Counted from the first letter of the stretch, positions 19,044 to 28,534 are shown. The stretch is 64,000 nt of DNA from an uncultured Bifidobacterium sp. (GCF_959020145.1 NZ_CAUEQY010000009.1:19515-83514); one strand, 5' to 3'. Program-made: numbers and translations. Notes: generated from the sequence alone by a model not told the origin.

Positions 19044-20390
19044 ATGACCACCTGGATTGCAACGACGCAAGACGACAAGCTTGCCGACCGAACCTCCGAC
19101 ATCGAATCCACCAACGCCACCACCGCGGCCGACCTGCAGCTCGACGGCAACGAATACCAGGCCCTGCGCGGCTTCGGCGGCTGCTTCAACGAACTCGGCT
19201 GGCTGCCGCTGCAGAACGTCAGCGAAGCCGAACGCGACCAGATCATCAAGGAGCTGTTCAGCCCCGACGAAATGAACTTCACCTTCAACCGCGCCCCCGT
19301 CGGAGCCAATGATTTCGCCGACCACTGGTACAGCTACGACGAGGTAGACGGCGACTACGAGATGGAGCATTTCTCCGTCGAACACGACGAACAGACCCTG
19401 ATCCCGTACATCCACCGCGCGCAGGAATGGCAGCCGAACATGCAACTGTTCTCCAGCCCGTGGAGCCCGCCGACGTGGATGAAGCGCCCGAAGGCCTACA
19501 ACTACGGCCGTCTCGTGCAGACCCCGGAGAACCTCAAGGCCTACGCCAAGTACTTCGTCAAGTACATTCAGGCCTACGCCGAGCATGGCATCACTGTGAA
19601 CCAGCTGCACGTGCAGAACGAGGTGTTCGCCGACCAGAAGTTCCCGAGCGCCCTGTGGGATTCCGAAGCGCTCAAGGTGTTCATCCGCGACTACCTCGGA
19701 CCGGCGTTCGACGAGGCCGGACTCAGCACCGACATCTGGCTGGGCACCCTCAACGGCCCGGAGGACATGGCCTGGACCGGCGGCGGCTATGGCATGACGC
19801 TCAACAACTACAACCGCTTCGTCGACAACATCCTCTTCGACGACGGCGCGCGCAAGTACATCAAGGGCATCGCCTACCAGTGGGCCGGCCAGAACTGCAT
19901 CGCCCGCACGCACGAATCATGGCCGGAGATCGAACTGATCCAGTCGGAGTCCGAATGCGGCACCGGCGACAACAGCTGGGAGTACGCGGAGTACATCTTC
20001 CACCTGATCAACCACTACTTCCGCAACGGCGCCACCGCATACACCTACTGGAACATGATCCTCGACGACCAGGATTCCACATGGGGCTGGTGGCAGAACT
20101 CCCTGTTCACCATCACCGCCGACAAGCACGAAGTGCGCCGCAATCCGGAATACTACGTGATGCGCCACTTCTCGCACTACGTCAGGCCCGGCGCGAAGGT
20201 GCTCGGCACCACCGGCCACTTCAACTCGATGGCCATCGCCTTCCGCAACCCGGACGGCACGGTGGTGGTCGTGGCGCAGAACGCCCTCGACGAGGAGCGC
20301 CCGTTCGAATTCGCCGATCCCGATGCCGCCGAACGCGGCTTCAAGGTAACGCTTGCTCCGCGATCGTTCAACACCTTCGTGCTGGACTGA
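19044..20390 (+). CDS. GH30 family glycoside hydrolase
   Basis: 448 residues, no signal peptide. GH30 hallmarks are the strand-1 motif GFGGCFNELGW, SSPWSPPTWMK, the acid/base LHVQNE (E193) and the nucleophile region IQSESECG (E302 or E304), followed by the small C-terminal beta domain (FNSMAIAFRNPDGTVVVVAQ). GH30 enzymes include beta-1,6-glucanases, glucosylceramidases, beta-xylosidases and beta-1,6-galactanases. A cytoplasmic location beside GH5 and GH3 enzymes suggests an exo-acting enzyme on imported beta-1,6-linked glucan or galactan oligosaccharides. It lies in an operon with the MFS permease and is followed by a strong terminator. Confidence 0.88.
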   Translation: MTTWIATTQDDKLADRTSDIESTNATTAADLQLDGNEYQALRGFGGCFNELGWLPLQNVSEAERDQIIKELFSPDEMNFTFNRAPVGANDFADHWYSYDEVDGDYEMEHFSVEHDEQTLIPYIHRAQEWQPNMQLFSSPWSPPTWMKRPKAYNYGRLVQTPENLKAYAKYFVKYIQAYAEHGITVNQLHVQNEVFADQKFPSALWDSEALKVFIRDYLGPAFDEAGLSTDIWLGTLNGPEDMAWTGGGYGMTLNNYNRFVDNILFDDGARKYIKGIAYQWAGQNCIARTHESWPEIELIQSESECGTGDNSWEYAEYIFHLINHYFRNGATAYTYWNMILDDQDSTWGWWQNSLFTITADKHEVRRNPEYYVMRHFSHYVRPGAKVLGTTGHFNSMAIAFRNPDGTVVVVAQNALDEERPFEFADPDAAERGFKVTLAPRSFNTFVLD

Positions 20391-20477
20391 GCCGGAGTGA
20401 TACGGCGTCGGCTCGCGCGTAATGCCGGTTTTTCCCTTTTTCCCGGCGATATGCCGATCGCCGGCGCCCTGCCCATG

Positions 20478-20521
20478 AGGTGCCCGCCGCGATGGATCCC
20501 CTCCATGCGCGGCGGGCACCT
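20478..20521 (+). terminator. Intrinsic terminator after the GH30 gene
   Basis: The 14-bp GC-rich stem AGGTGCCCGCCGCG pairs with CGCGGCGGGCACCT and is followed by TTGTTTG. It separates the permease-GH30 unit from GH5. Confidence 0.85.
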
Positions 20522-20615
20522 TTGTTTGTATTGGTGGTTTTTCTCATCTGAGCAGTCCTTCGCCGTGGGATGCCGACGAGATTGGGTTGCGTGTGGAACG
20601 GAAATGTATTACGAT

Positions 20616-20640
20616 ATAACTAAGTAGTTACTAAGTAATA
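20616..20640 (+). promoter_or_regulatory. Operator upstream of the first GH5 gene
   Basis: ATAACTAAGTAGTTACTAAG (20616-20635) followed by TAATA contains two direct copies of ACTAAGTA and is nearly the same as the site at 17313-17337. The same TetR (16577-17203) therefore probably controls both transcription units. Confidence 0.6.
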
Positions 20641-20669
20641 GAAACTGCATGACGTACGAAGGAGTGCAT

Positions 20670-21878
20670 ATGGATCTTGATTACATCAAGGGCGTGAACC
20701 TGGGTAACTGGCTGGTTCTGGAAAAGTGGATGAACCCGGCATTATTCGATGGAACCACTGCCGATGACGAATACTATCTGCCGACGCAACTCGATCCGGC
20801 CGTCTACGAGGCCCGCATCAGGACCCACCGCGCCGAATACATCAACGAGCGCGACTTTGCCACCATCAAATCGTGGGGACTGAACTCCGTGCGCATCCCC
20901 GTGCCGTACTTCATCTTCGGCGACCGCGCGCCGTTCATCGGCTGCATCGACGAACTCGACAAGGCCTTCAACTGGGCCGAGAAATACGGTCTGACCATCC
21001 TCATCGACCTGCACACCGCGCCGATGAGCCAGAACGGCTTCGACAACGGCGGCATCTCCGGCGTGTGCAAGTGGGCGCAGCTGCCCGACGAGGTCGAATT
21101 CGTGCTGTCCGTGCTCGAACGCCTCGCCAGGCGGTACGGCCATCGTCGGGCGCTGATGGGCATCGAAATCATCAACGAGCCGAACACCACCACCTGCTGG
21201 CCGATGGCGAACGTGACCGAACGCTACAAGGCGGTCGATCCGGAACTCGCCGAAGGCACCGGCCCGATCGCATTCGACTGGCTCAAGAACTTCTACATCA
21301 CCGCCTACCACCGTCTGCGCGATGCCGACAAGGGCGCATTGCCGGCAGACAAGGCGGTGGTGTTCCACGACGGTTTCGACATCGAACAGTGGAAGGACTT
21401 CATGCGCGGCCCCGACGGCAAGCTCGCGCCCGAGTTTAAGAACGTGGTCCTTGATACCCACCAATACCTCATGACCGCCGAAACGATGGGTTGCCCGCAG
21501 ACAGCGGAGGGCTACGACGACTTCGTGAGGAATACCTATGCGCCGATGATCGCCGAGATGAGCGAATACTTCCCGGTGATTGTGGGGGAGTGGTGCCTGT
21601 TCAACTCCGTCGGCTGCGGTGTGGACACCCACGGCGGACAAAGCGTGCTCAACGGCGAGGAAGGCGCGCAGGCCGAGACCCTGACCGCCGAACAGAAGCG
21701 CTCGCTGTACCAGGGCGTGGCCGAATCCCAGCTCGCCGCATGGAGCAAGGGCAGCGGCTTCTACTACTGGAACTACAAGCTGCTCACCGACACCGTCAAC
21801 ACCCCTGGCTGGATCGGCTGGGACGCATGGGACCTCGGGCGCTGCATCGCCCAAGATTGGTTCCCCGTCCAAAAGTGA
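20670..21878 (+). CDS. GH5 family glycoside hydrolase, exo-beta-glucanase-like
   Basis: 402 residues, cytoplasmic. It begins IKGVNLGNWLVLEKWM, the opening typical of GH5 exo-beta-1,3-glucanase-like enzymes. The acid/base is in GIEIINEP (E170) and the nucleophile in FPVIVGEWC (E307); FHDGF and LDTHQY are further barrel motifs. It probably releases glucose from imported beta-glucan oligosaccharides. The start ATG is chosen because AAGGAG lies 6 nt upstream. It has its own operator-bearing promoter and is followed 62 bp later by a GH43 gene. A second paralogue lies at 23810. Confidence 0.88.
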   Translation: MDLDYIKGVNLGNWLVLEKWMNPALFDGTTADDEYYLPTQLDPAVYEARIRTHRAEYINERDFATIKSWGLNSVRIPVPYFIFGDRAPFIGCIDELDKAFNWAEKYGLTILIDLHTAPMSQNGFDNGGISGVCKWAQLPDEVEFVLSVLERLARRYGHRRALMGIEIINEPNTTTCWPMANVTERYKAVDPELAEGTGPIAFDWLKNFYITAYHRLRDADKGALPADKAVVFHDGFDIEQWKDFMRGPDGKLAPEFKNVVLDTHQYLMTAETMGCPQTAEGYDDFVRNTYAPMIAEMSEYFPVIVGEWCLFNSVGCGVDTHGGQSVLNGEEGAQAETLTAEQKRSLYQGVAESQLAAWSKGSGFYYWNYKLLTDTVNTPGWIGWDAWDLGRCIAQDWFPVQK

Positions 21879-21940
21879 TTCCGTCGGACGCAAGAATCGT
21901 ACAAAGCAACGCGTGATATCAAGAACATTAAGGAACGACA

Positions 21941-23587
21941 ATGCTGCATAATCCGATCTTCAAAGGCTTCAATCCCGATCCGGCCATCTGCCGCAAAGGC
22001 GACGACTACTACGTGGCCGTCTCCACCTTCGAATGGTTTCCGGGCATTCCGATTTACCATTCGAAGGATATGAAGCATTGGGAGCTGCTCACCCACGTGC
22101 TTACTGATGGTACGAATCCGAACCTCACCAAGCTGCCAAGCGCTAAGGGCATTTGGGCTCCATGCCTCACGTATTGTGAGGAAGAGGACATGTTCTACGT
22201 GATTTACGGCGTTATGAATTCCATGAATGCACGCTATTTCGACGTGAATAATTATCTGATTAAGTCGAAGAGCATTGAAGGTCCGTGGAGTGAGCCGGTA
22301 TATCTGACATCTTCCGGTTTCGACGCGTCCATTTTGCATGATGACAATGGCAAGAAGTACATCGTCAGCTTGGAATGGGAGACCCGTGAAGGCTATGAGA
22401 AGCCGGGTGTGATCTGCTGTGTGGAATATGATCCGGAAACCAAGCATGTGGTTGGCTATCCGAAGCGTATATGGCGTGGCGCTACTGATCGTGGCTGCAT
22501 TGAGGCTCCGCATCTGACCAAGCGTGACGGCTGGTATTACATTATGTGCGCCGAGGGCGGCACCGGCTACAACCATTCTGTGACCATGGGCCGTTCCCGC
22601 AATGTGTGGGGCCCGTATGAGCCGGATCCGAATGGTCCGCTCGTCACTTCGCAGCCGAAGGAGTCAAACGAGCGTGCTGATGACGATCATTTGAAGCCGC
22701 GCTATTTCAACCCGGATTCCGTATTGCAGAAGTCCGGCCACGGCTCCTACGTGGATCTGCCGAACGGCGAGACATATCTTGTGCACCTGACCAGCCGTCC
22801 GTTTGTGCCGGAATTGCGTTGTACGCTTGGCCGTGAGACCGCCATTCAGAAGATGCAGTGGACGCCTGATGGTTGGTTGCGTATGGCTGATGGTTCTAAT
22901 CTGGCAAAGATCGAAGTCGAGGAGCCGAATCTGCCAGATGTGCCGATGCCGGAAATTCCAAGCCTTGACGATTTCGATGGTGAGGAACTGGGTAACTGGT
23001 ATTACTCGCCGCGTCAGATGCCGAGCACGTTTGCAAATGCTACGGAACGCCCGGGCTGGTTGCGTGTTCGTGGTGAGGAATCGCTTGCCTCGCTGAATCG
23101 TACGAGCCTGCTTGCTCGCAAGCTGACGAGCGTGTATGCCACGGTAACCACCAAGATGGAGTTCGAGCCGGAAGTCTACCAGCACAGCGCTGGCTTGACC
23201 ATCTACTACGACAACATGAATAATATTTTCCTGCGCAAGTATTATTCACAGACGCTTGGCGGCAGCGCGATTTCGATTGTGCGTCTCGAAAACGGTGAAA
23301 AGATGGAAATGCTTGACACTCGCGTTGCTGTGGAAGACAAGCCGATCTATTTCCGTTTGAATATCGAAGGTCGTCGTACTTGGTTCGAGTGGGGTTATGA
23401 TGGCGAGAACTGGACCAAGATTGGCCCGGATTTCGACACTACCACCTTCTCTGACGAATACTGCAAGTACGGCGAATTCACTGGCACCATGGTCGGCATC
23501 GCCGTTACCGACGCCGCTCTGCACGAGAAGACTGCCGACTTCGACTTCTTCGACTACGAGGCGGACGAGACGAAGCCGGTCGACTGA
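21941..23587 (+). CDS. GH43 family beta-xylosidase-like enzyme (GH43 + C-terminal beta-sandwich)
   Basis: 548 residues. The five-bladed propeller opens FNPDPAICRKGDDYYVAVST with the base D13. The pKa modulator is D128 in SGFDASILHDD and the acid E188 in RGCIEAPHL. From about residue 325 a beta-sandwich domain follows, the layout of GH43 beta-D-xylosidases (subfamily 11 type, which start STFEWFPGIPIYHSKD). It would remove xylose, or arabinofuranose, from the end of imported xylo-oligosaccharides. Codon use is clearly more A/T-ending than in its neighbours (many gat, ggt, att, gct), which suggests a separate origin. It sits downstream of GH5 without an obvious terminator between them. Confidence 0.9.
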   Translation: MLHNPIFKGFNPDPAICRKGDDYYVAVSTFEWFPGIPIYHSKDMKHWELLTHVLTDGTNPNLTKLPSAKGIWAPCLTYCEEEDMFYVIYGVMNSMNARYFDVNNYLIKSKSIEGPWSEPVYLTSSGFDASILHDDNGKKYIVSLEWETREGYEKPGVICCVEYDPETKHVVGYPKRIWRGATDRGCIEAPHLTKRDGWYYIMCAEGGTGYNHSVTMGRSRNVWGPYEPDPNGPLVTSQPKESNERADDDHLKPRYFNPDSVLQKSGHGSYVDLPNGETYLVHLTSRPFVPELRCTLGRETAIQKMQWTPDGWLRMADGSNLAKIEVEEPNLPDVPMPEIPSLDDFDGEELGNWYYSPRQMPSTFANATERPGWLRVRGEESLASLNRTSLLARKLTSVYATVTTKMEFEPEVYQHSAGLTIYYDNMNNIFLRKYYSQTLGGSAISIVRLENGEKMEMLDTRVAVEDKPIYFRLNIEGRRTWFEWGYDGENWTKIGPDFDTTTFSDEYCKYGEFTGTMVGIAVTDAALHEKTADFDFFDYEADETKPVD

Positions 23588-23646
23588 TCCCGCCCATCCG
23601 GCCACCACGATCATTCAACGACCCTGATCCGGCTGTGATCCGATTC

Positions 23647-23668
23647 CGAGCGGCCGCGTGGCCGCTCG
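23647..23668 (+). terminator. Hairpin after the GH43 gene
   Basis: CGAGCGGCC and GGCCGCTCG form a 9-bp stem around a GCGT loop, 60 bp after the stop codon. It is GC-rich with no T-tract. Confidence 0.5.
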
Positions 23669-23809
23669 CGGGGCGCATACAATGGACCAAGGAACGTTGC
23701 GAATGACGCGCGGTTCCTTGGCCCATTGGGCCGAATGGGTTTTGCCATGGGTTGTGATGGGCGGAAGCGAAAAGTCGGGCAACCCCCGAACGTAAGGGCG
23801 GTGAGACGC

Positions 23810-25048
23810 ATGGTGCTAGGCATCGACGAGCGAATCGACGGCGTGAACCTCGGCAACTGGCTGGTGCTGGAGAAATGGATGGATCCGAAACCGTTCACCC
23901 GCAGCGCCGAAGACGATGAAATCTGGATGCACCGCACGCACGTATCCCTCTGGTCCGAACGGAATCTCGCCGAGGAACTGCGCCGGCACCGCGAAACCTA
24001 CATCACCTTGGAGGATTTCCGTATTATCGTCGGTCACGGAATCAACCTCGTGCGCATTCCCATACCATATTTCATCTTCGGCGACTGGCCCGGACATCCG
24101 GGCTGCATCGCATACCTCGACCGCGCGTTCCGTTGGGCGCGGGAGACGGGACTGAAGATCATGATCGACCTGCATACCGTGCCCGGCTCACAGAATGGTT
24201 TCGACAACGGCGGTCTGACGGGCGTGTGCAAATGGGCGCAGAATCCGGACTTGGTGGAATACGCGCTGAATGTGCTGGAACGATTGGCCCGCCGATATCG
24301 TGACGAGCCGACCCTACACAGCATCGAAGTGCTCAACGAACCAGTGAGCTGGTCGGTGTTCCATGGCACGTCGAATACGGCGAAGGACGTCCGCGAGGCC
24401 TCCGGCAGCACGCATGTCCCACTGCGCTTTCTGAAGCGCTTCTACCGCGACGCCTACGCTCGGTTGCGCGCCATACTGCGCCCGGAAACCATAATCGTAT
24501 TCCATGACGGCTTCCGACTGCTCCGCTGGGGCAACTGGTTCCGTCGCGCCGGCATGCGCAACGTCATGCTCGACACCCACCAATATCTCATCGCCATGGA
24601 GGAACCGTTGTTCGCGGGGCCGGCACGCCGGCTGTACCTGCAATCGCGGCACCTGCCATGGCTGTACCGAATGCTGGTGGGTGCGCGCGAAATCGCCATC
24701 CGTTCGGCGGCCCGCCATATCCCTGTACTTGTGGGCGAGTGGTGCGTGGAGAACCGGTGGGCCCTGCACAGCCGAAACCGAGCGGACGCATACCGTCAAG
24801 TATCGCGATTGCAACGCGCGGCATGGGATACGTCGGCGGGGCAGGTCTATTGGAGCTACCAGCTTGCGCGTTCCGCGAAACCAGGCAGCGGCGAAGGAAA
24901 ACCGCCACGCGACCCGCGCAACGGCGGCAATCTCGAAGCGTGGGATCTGACCCGCGTATGGCGTCATGGATGGATTCAAGCGGATACGCCCCACGATGAC
25001 GTGGCATCGGCGCCGTCAATCAACGACAATCGACGCAAAGGGCATTAG
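23810..25048 (+). CDS. GH5 family glycoside hydrolase, second paralogue
   Basis: 412 residues from ATG 23810, chosen because AAGGGCGGTGAG precedes it; upstream in-frame codons do not look like protein. It shares DGVNLGNWLVLEKWMDP, IPIPYFIFGDW, SQNGFDNGG and GVCKWAQ with the GH5 enzyme at 20670. The catalytic residues are E177 in SIEVLNEP and E310 in VLVGEWC. The middle region (about 185-300) differs and is Arg-rich, so substrate preference may have shifted. It is followed 10 bp later by a TetR gene, probably forming a GH5-tetR unit. Confidence 0.87.
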   Translation: MVLGIDERIDGVNLGNWLVLEKWMDPKPFTRSAEDDEIWMHRTHVSLWSERNLAEELRRHRETYITLEDFRIIVGHGINLVRIPIPYFIFGDWPGHPGCIAYLDRAFRWARETGLKIMIDLHTVPGSQNGFDNGGLTGVCKWAQNPDLVEYALNVLERLARRYRDEPTLHSIEVLNEPVSWSVFHGTSNTAKDVREASGSTHVPLRFLKRFYRDAYARLRAILRPETIIVFHDGFRLLRWGNWFRRAGMRNVMLDTHQYLIAMEEPLFAGPARRLYLQSRHLPWLYRMLVGAREIAIRSAARHIPVLVGEWCVENRWALHSRNRADAYRQVSRLQRAAWDTSAGQVYWSYQLARSAKPGSGEGKPPRDPRNGGNLEAWDLTRVWRHGWIQADTPHDDVASAPSINDNRRKGH

Positions 25049-25058
25049 ACTCGGAGTC

Positions 25059-25694
25059 ATGGCAGAGGAAGAGACTTCGAAACGTACCCGCAAATCGCCG
25101 CAGGAGCGTCGTGCGGAAGTGCTGGATGCGGCGGTGCAGCTCATCAGCGAACGCGGATTCAACGGCATTTCCATCCAGGACGTGGCCGATCGCGTCGGCA
25201 TCTCCAAACAAGGCGTGCTGCGATACGTCGAAAACAAAGACAAGATGCTGGCGCTGGTATATGACGAATACTACGGGCAAACCGGCACTCCGGAGGACTT
25301 CTTCTCATCGGGCATGCCGGGCAGCGACCCATCCGCGCCGCATTTCCCCGCATACCTGCGCTACCTGGTGAAACACAACTCGCGCCGCCGCATGATGGTG
25401 CAGCTGTTCACCGTGCTGTCGGCGGAATCGCTGAATCCGGACCATCCATTGCATGACGAATTCATGGAACGCATGGACGGTATTTGGGAGCACTATTCGA
25501 AATACCCATGGGTGGTTCCGCCGCAATTGGGCGCATGGGCCGACAGCATGCGGCCAGTGGTGCGCAAAGCCATGGAGATCATGGACGGCATCCAGCTGTG
25601 GTGGCTGCGCGAACCGGAAGTCGACCTATGCGCAGAATGGGCTGAAATGGAAAACCTGCTGTTCCCCGAGCCCCTGTGGGACGCCTACCGCTGA
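25059..25694 (+). CDS. TetR family transcriptional regulator
   Basis: 211 residues from ATG 25059 (GGAG 5 nt upstream). The helix-turn-helix segment is GFNGISIQDVADRVGISKQ. The C-terminal half closely parallels the TetR at 13639 (YYGQTGTPEDFFSSGMPGSD, NPDHPLHDEFMERM, MDGIQLWWLREPE, FPEPLWDAYR). Given its position it may regulate the second GH5 gene upstream or the GH3 gene at 26148, which faces it. It is the last gene before a repeat-rich intergenic region. Confidence 0.88.
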   Translation: MAEEETSKRTRKSPQERRAEVLDAAVQLISERGFNGISIQDVADRVGISKQGVLRYVENKDKMLALVYDEYYGQTGTPEDFFSSGMPGSDPSAPHFPAYLRYLVKHNSRRRMMVQLFTVLSAESLNPDHPLHDEFMERMDGIWEHYSKYPWVVPPQLGAWADSMRPVVRKAMEIMDGIQLWWLREPEVDLCAEWAEMENLLFPEPLWDAYR

Positions 25695-26147
25695 TTCGGA
25701 TTTATTGATTTGGTCGTGTCCGTTCCGCCGGTTGGTTGCGATTGCGTGATTCTGATGATTGTCTATCTGCTTTCGTTTTTCGACCTGCGGTTTTTGGACT
25801 TGCGGTTTGCGGTTTGGTTTGCGTGAGGCACCCTTTTGCTCACGGATTGCGATTTGCGATTTGATTGGTGGTTTGTGGCTTGCACGAGTCCAATCGCAAG
25901 CCACCCTTTTGCTCACGGATTGCGGAAAAGTGCGTTTTTGCGCATACGTGCGCTGAATTATCTGATTTTAGAAATAGGAAACGTTGGAATTCCGCCATTT
26001 GTGATTTTGCATAATGGCATACGATTACCCCTTTTCGCTCACATACGTATATTGACGGCTTGATTTACTTTGCGTGAGCGAAAGGGGGTATTGAATAGTG
26101 CGATTACGCAATGTGGTTACGCAACGCAATCGCACTATCGCATACAA
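25695..26147. repeat. AT-rich intergenic region with direct repeats and hairpins
   Basis: No gene is seen in these 453 bp. A 23-nt direct repeat (positions 25829-25851 and 25902-25924, starting CACCCTTTTGCTCACGG) occurs twice. GTGGCTTGC (25875-25883) pairs with GCAAGCCAC (25896-25904). Variations of the words gcggttt, gatttg and gattgcg recur. The base composition is clearly lower in GC than the genes on both sides. It separates two convergent genes. Confidence 0.6.
26026..26090. terminator. Long bidirectional hairpin between convergent tetR and GH3 genes
   Basis: TACCCCTTTTCGCTCAC (26026-26042) pairs with GTGAGCGAAAGGGGGTA (26074-26090) with a single mismatch. The loop is 31 nt. The outer C/A-rich arm reads as a T-run on the minus strand, so it can serve the GH3 transcript, with partial function on the plus strand. 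Confidence 0.6.
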
Positions 26148-28478
26148 CTACGCCACAGTGAACGTGGTGCGCTTCAAATCGCGACGACGGCTCGAATGGC
26201 CAATCAACACTTCGAACTCGCCCGGCTCGACGATACGGTTGGCATCCGAATCGACGATAGTGCACTCCGAAACCGGAATATCGAACGCAACGGTCTTGGT
26301 CTCACCCGGCTCAAGCTCCACGCGCTGGAACGCTTTGAGCTCGCGGTCCGTCCAACTGTAGGACGTCACGATATCGCCGATATACAACTGCGCTACTTCG
26401 GTGCCTTTGCGCTCGCCGGTGTTGGTGAGCGCAACCTCGACATGCATGGTATCGGTGGTGGCGAACGTGCCGGAAGCCGGAACGTTCGTGATTGTCGGTT
26501 CGCCATATGCGAAGGTCGTGTAGCCGAGGCCCTCGCCGAACGCGAACGCCGGATCCTGCGTGAGATCGGCATAACGATTGCCGTGCTGGCCACGGATCTG
26601 GTTGTAATAGACCGGCAGCTGGCCCGCATGACGCGGGAAGGTGATCGGCAGACGTCCGCTCGGCTCGGTTTCGCCAAGAATGATTTCGGCGATGGCCTGG
26701 CCACCCTTCATACCCGGATTCGGCGCCCACATGAACGCGCTGACACCGTCGGCCGTGGATTCGTCCACGATCACGCCATTCGTGCCGATCACGCATGCCG
26801 GCATCACCTGCGGCTTGGAGCTCATCAGCACCACGACCAGCGGCTTGCCGGTCTCGCGGGCCACGTCGGCAAGCGCTTTGAGCATGGCGTTCTGCCCGCC
26901 GAGCAGTTCCAGTGTGGCGGTGGAGCAGGTCTCGCCGACCAACTGCACCACATCGCCCACGACGGCGACAACAAGGTCGGAACGGCGAGCGTTGTCCACC
27001 GCCTCATCCAGCAGTTGCTGGTCGAACTTGGCGGAGACGGCGAGCTTCGGACGAGGCTGGCCATCCGGATAGAACTCGCCTTCCGGATCGTCCACCAAAT
27101 CGATGATGTTCGCGCCACGCGAATACGCAACCTCGCATCCTTCGGGCGCAAGCTGCTTGAACCCGTCAAGCACGGTGGTGATCATCTCACGCGGCTGGCC
27201 ATCCGGCATCCAATTGACCTGACCGGAATTGCCGGCCCAATCGCCCAACTGCTCCTGCGCGTCATCGGCAAGCGGGCCCACCACGGCGATGCGTTTGCCC
27301 GCCGCAGCCGAGAACGGCAATGCGCCGTCATTCTTCAGCAACGCCACGGATTCGCGTGCGATTTGCAGGTTGAGCTCTTGATGGGCTTTGGAGCCGATAA
27401 CCGTCTTGATGCGCTCTTGGTCCGGCAGACGCGGATCTTCGAACAGGCCCAGGCGGAACTTGAGTGCGAGGATGCGGGACACGGCTTCGTCGATCAGCGA
27501 CTCATCCAGCAGGCCGGTCTTCACGGCCTCGATGGCACCTTCGTAGAACTTCGGCGTGGTCATGATCAGGTCGTTGCCGGCCTTGACCGCGTCCGCGGCG
27601 GCGTGCACGTAATCGGCCTTGACCTTCTGCTCCCACACGGAACGGCCGACGTTGTCCCAGTCGGTGATCAGCGTGCCCTGGTAGTGCCAGTCGCCGCGCA
27701 GCTTGTCGGACAGCAGCCACTTGTTGAAGGTGACCGGCACGCCGTCGATGGATTCGTATCCGAGCATGAACGTGCCGCAACCCTCCTTCGCCACGCGTTC
27801 GAACGGCGGCAGGAACCACGATTCCAGCTTGCGGTGGGACAGGTCCGCTTCGGAAGCGTCGCGGCCGCCCTGCGTTTCGGAATAGCCGGCGAAATGCTTG
27901 GCGCAGGCCAGAATCGCATCCTTGGCGAGCGGCTCGCCAGCTTTGGCGCCGCCCTGATAGCCCTTGACGATGGCGGAGGCCATCTCGCCGATAAGATACG
28001 GATCCTCGCCGAACGTCTCGTCCACACGGCCCCAACGGGTGTCGCGGGCGATGCACAGCACGGGGGAGAACGTCCAATGCACGCCGGTGGTGGAGACCTC
28101 TTCGGCGGTGGCACGGCCCGCGGCCTGAACCTTGGCCGTGTCGAAGCTTGTTGCCATGCCGAGCTGGGATGGGAAGATGGTGGAGCCTGGCCAGAAGGAA
28201 TAGCCGTGGATGCAGTCGTCGCCGATGATCAGCGGAATGCCGAGGCGGGTCTTCGTGTTCACGGTCTCGACCGCGCGGGGCAGGTCCGCGGGGGAGGTGT
28301 GCAGAATCGAGCCGACGTGCTTGTTGACGATCAGGTCATCCAGATCGCCGCTGCGAGCATCAAGCTGCATCATCTGGCCGACCTTCTCTTCGAGGGTCAT
28401 GCGTCCGAGCAAATCGGCGATGCGCTCTTCGGCAGGCAGGTTGGGATTCTTGTATGGCAGGTCGGTGGTGTTGGTCAT
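26148..28478 (-). CDS. GH3 family beta-glucosidase
   Basis: About 776 residues from the ATG at 28478, which has AGGAAAG upstream; the in-frame extension to 28523 overlaps the operator and is unlikely. GH3 domain 1 begins ERIADLLGRMTLEEKVGQMM, with KHFAGYSETQGGRD and the nucleophile Asp in GTLITDWDN (about D273). Domain 2 contains VVVLMSSKPQ, and a fibronectin-III-like C-terminal domain ends the protein. No signal peptide. It hydrolyses terminal non-reducing beta-glucosides in the cytoplasm, probably the final step for oligosaccharides processed by GH5 and GH30. A palindrome shared with the permease promoter lies 36 bp upstream. Confidence 0.93.
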   Translation of the reverse strand: MTNTTDLPYKNPNLPAEERIADLLGRMTLEEKVGQMMQLDARSGDLDDLIVNKHVGSILHTSPADLPRAVETVNTKTRLGIPLIIGDDCIHGYSFWPGSTIFPSQLGMATSFDTAKVQAAGRATAEEVSTTGVHWTFSPVLCIARDTRWGRVDETFGEDPYLIGEMASAIVKGYQGGAKAGEPLAKDAILACAKHFAGYSETQGGRDASEADLSHRKLESWFLPPFERVAKEGCGTFMLGYESIDGVPVTFNKWLLSDKLRGDWHYQGTLITDWDNVGRSVWEQKVKADYVHAAADAVKAGNDLIMTTPKFYEGAIEAVKTGLLDESLIDEAVSRILALKFRLGLFEDPRLPDQERIKTVIGSKAHQELNLQIARESVALLKNDGALPFSAAAGKRIAVVGPLADDAQEQLGDWAGNSGQVNWMPDGQPREMITTVLDGFKQLAPEGCEVAYSRGANIIDLVDDPEGEFYPDGQPRPKLAVSAKFDQQLLDEAVDNARRSDLVVAVVGDVVQLVGETCSTATLELLGGQNAMLKALADVARETGKPLVVVLMSSKPQVMPACVIGTNGVIVDESTADGVSAFMWAPNPGMKGGQAIAEIILGETEPSGRLPITFPRHAGQLPVYYNQIRGQHGNRYADLTQDPAFAFGEGLGYTTFAYGEPTITNVPASGTFATTDTMHVEVALTNTGERKGTEVAQLYIGDIVTSYSWTDRELKAFQRVELEPGETKTVAFDIPVSECTIVDSDANRIVEPGEFEVLIGHSSRRRDLKRTTFTVA

Positions 28479-28513
28479 GGATTGCTCACTTTCCTCGTTG
28501 AAGCGGTGTCCTT

Positions 28514-28534
28514 TAATTACCACTTGGTATTTTA
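28514..28534 (-). promoter_or_regulatory. TetR-type operator before the GH3 gene
   Basis: TAATTACCACTTGGTATTTT holds the palindrome TACCA-CT-TGGTA at 28518-28529. This is the same core as TACCA-CA-TGGTA at 17464-17475 before the MFS permease, suggesting co-regulation. Confidence 0.6.
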
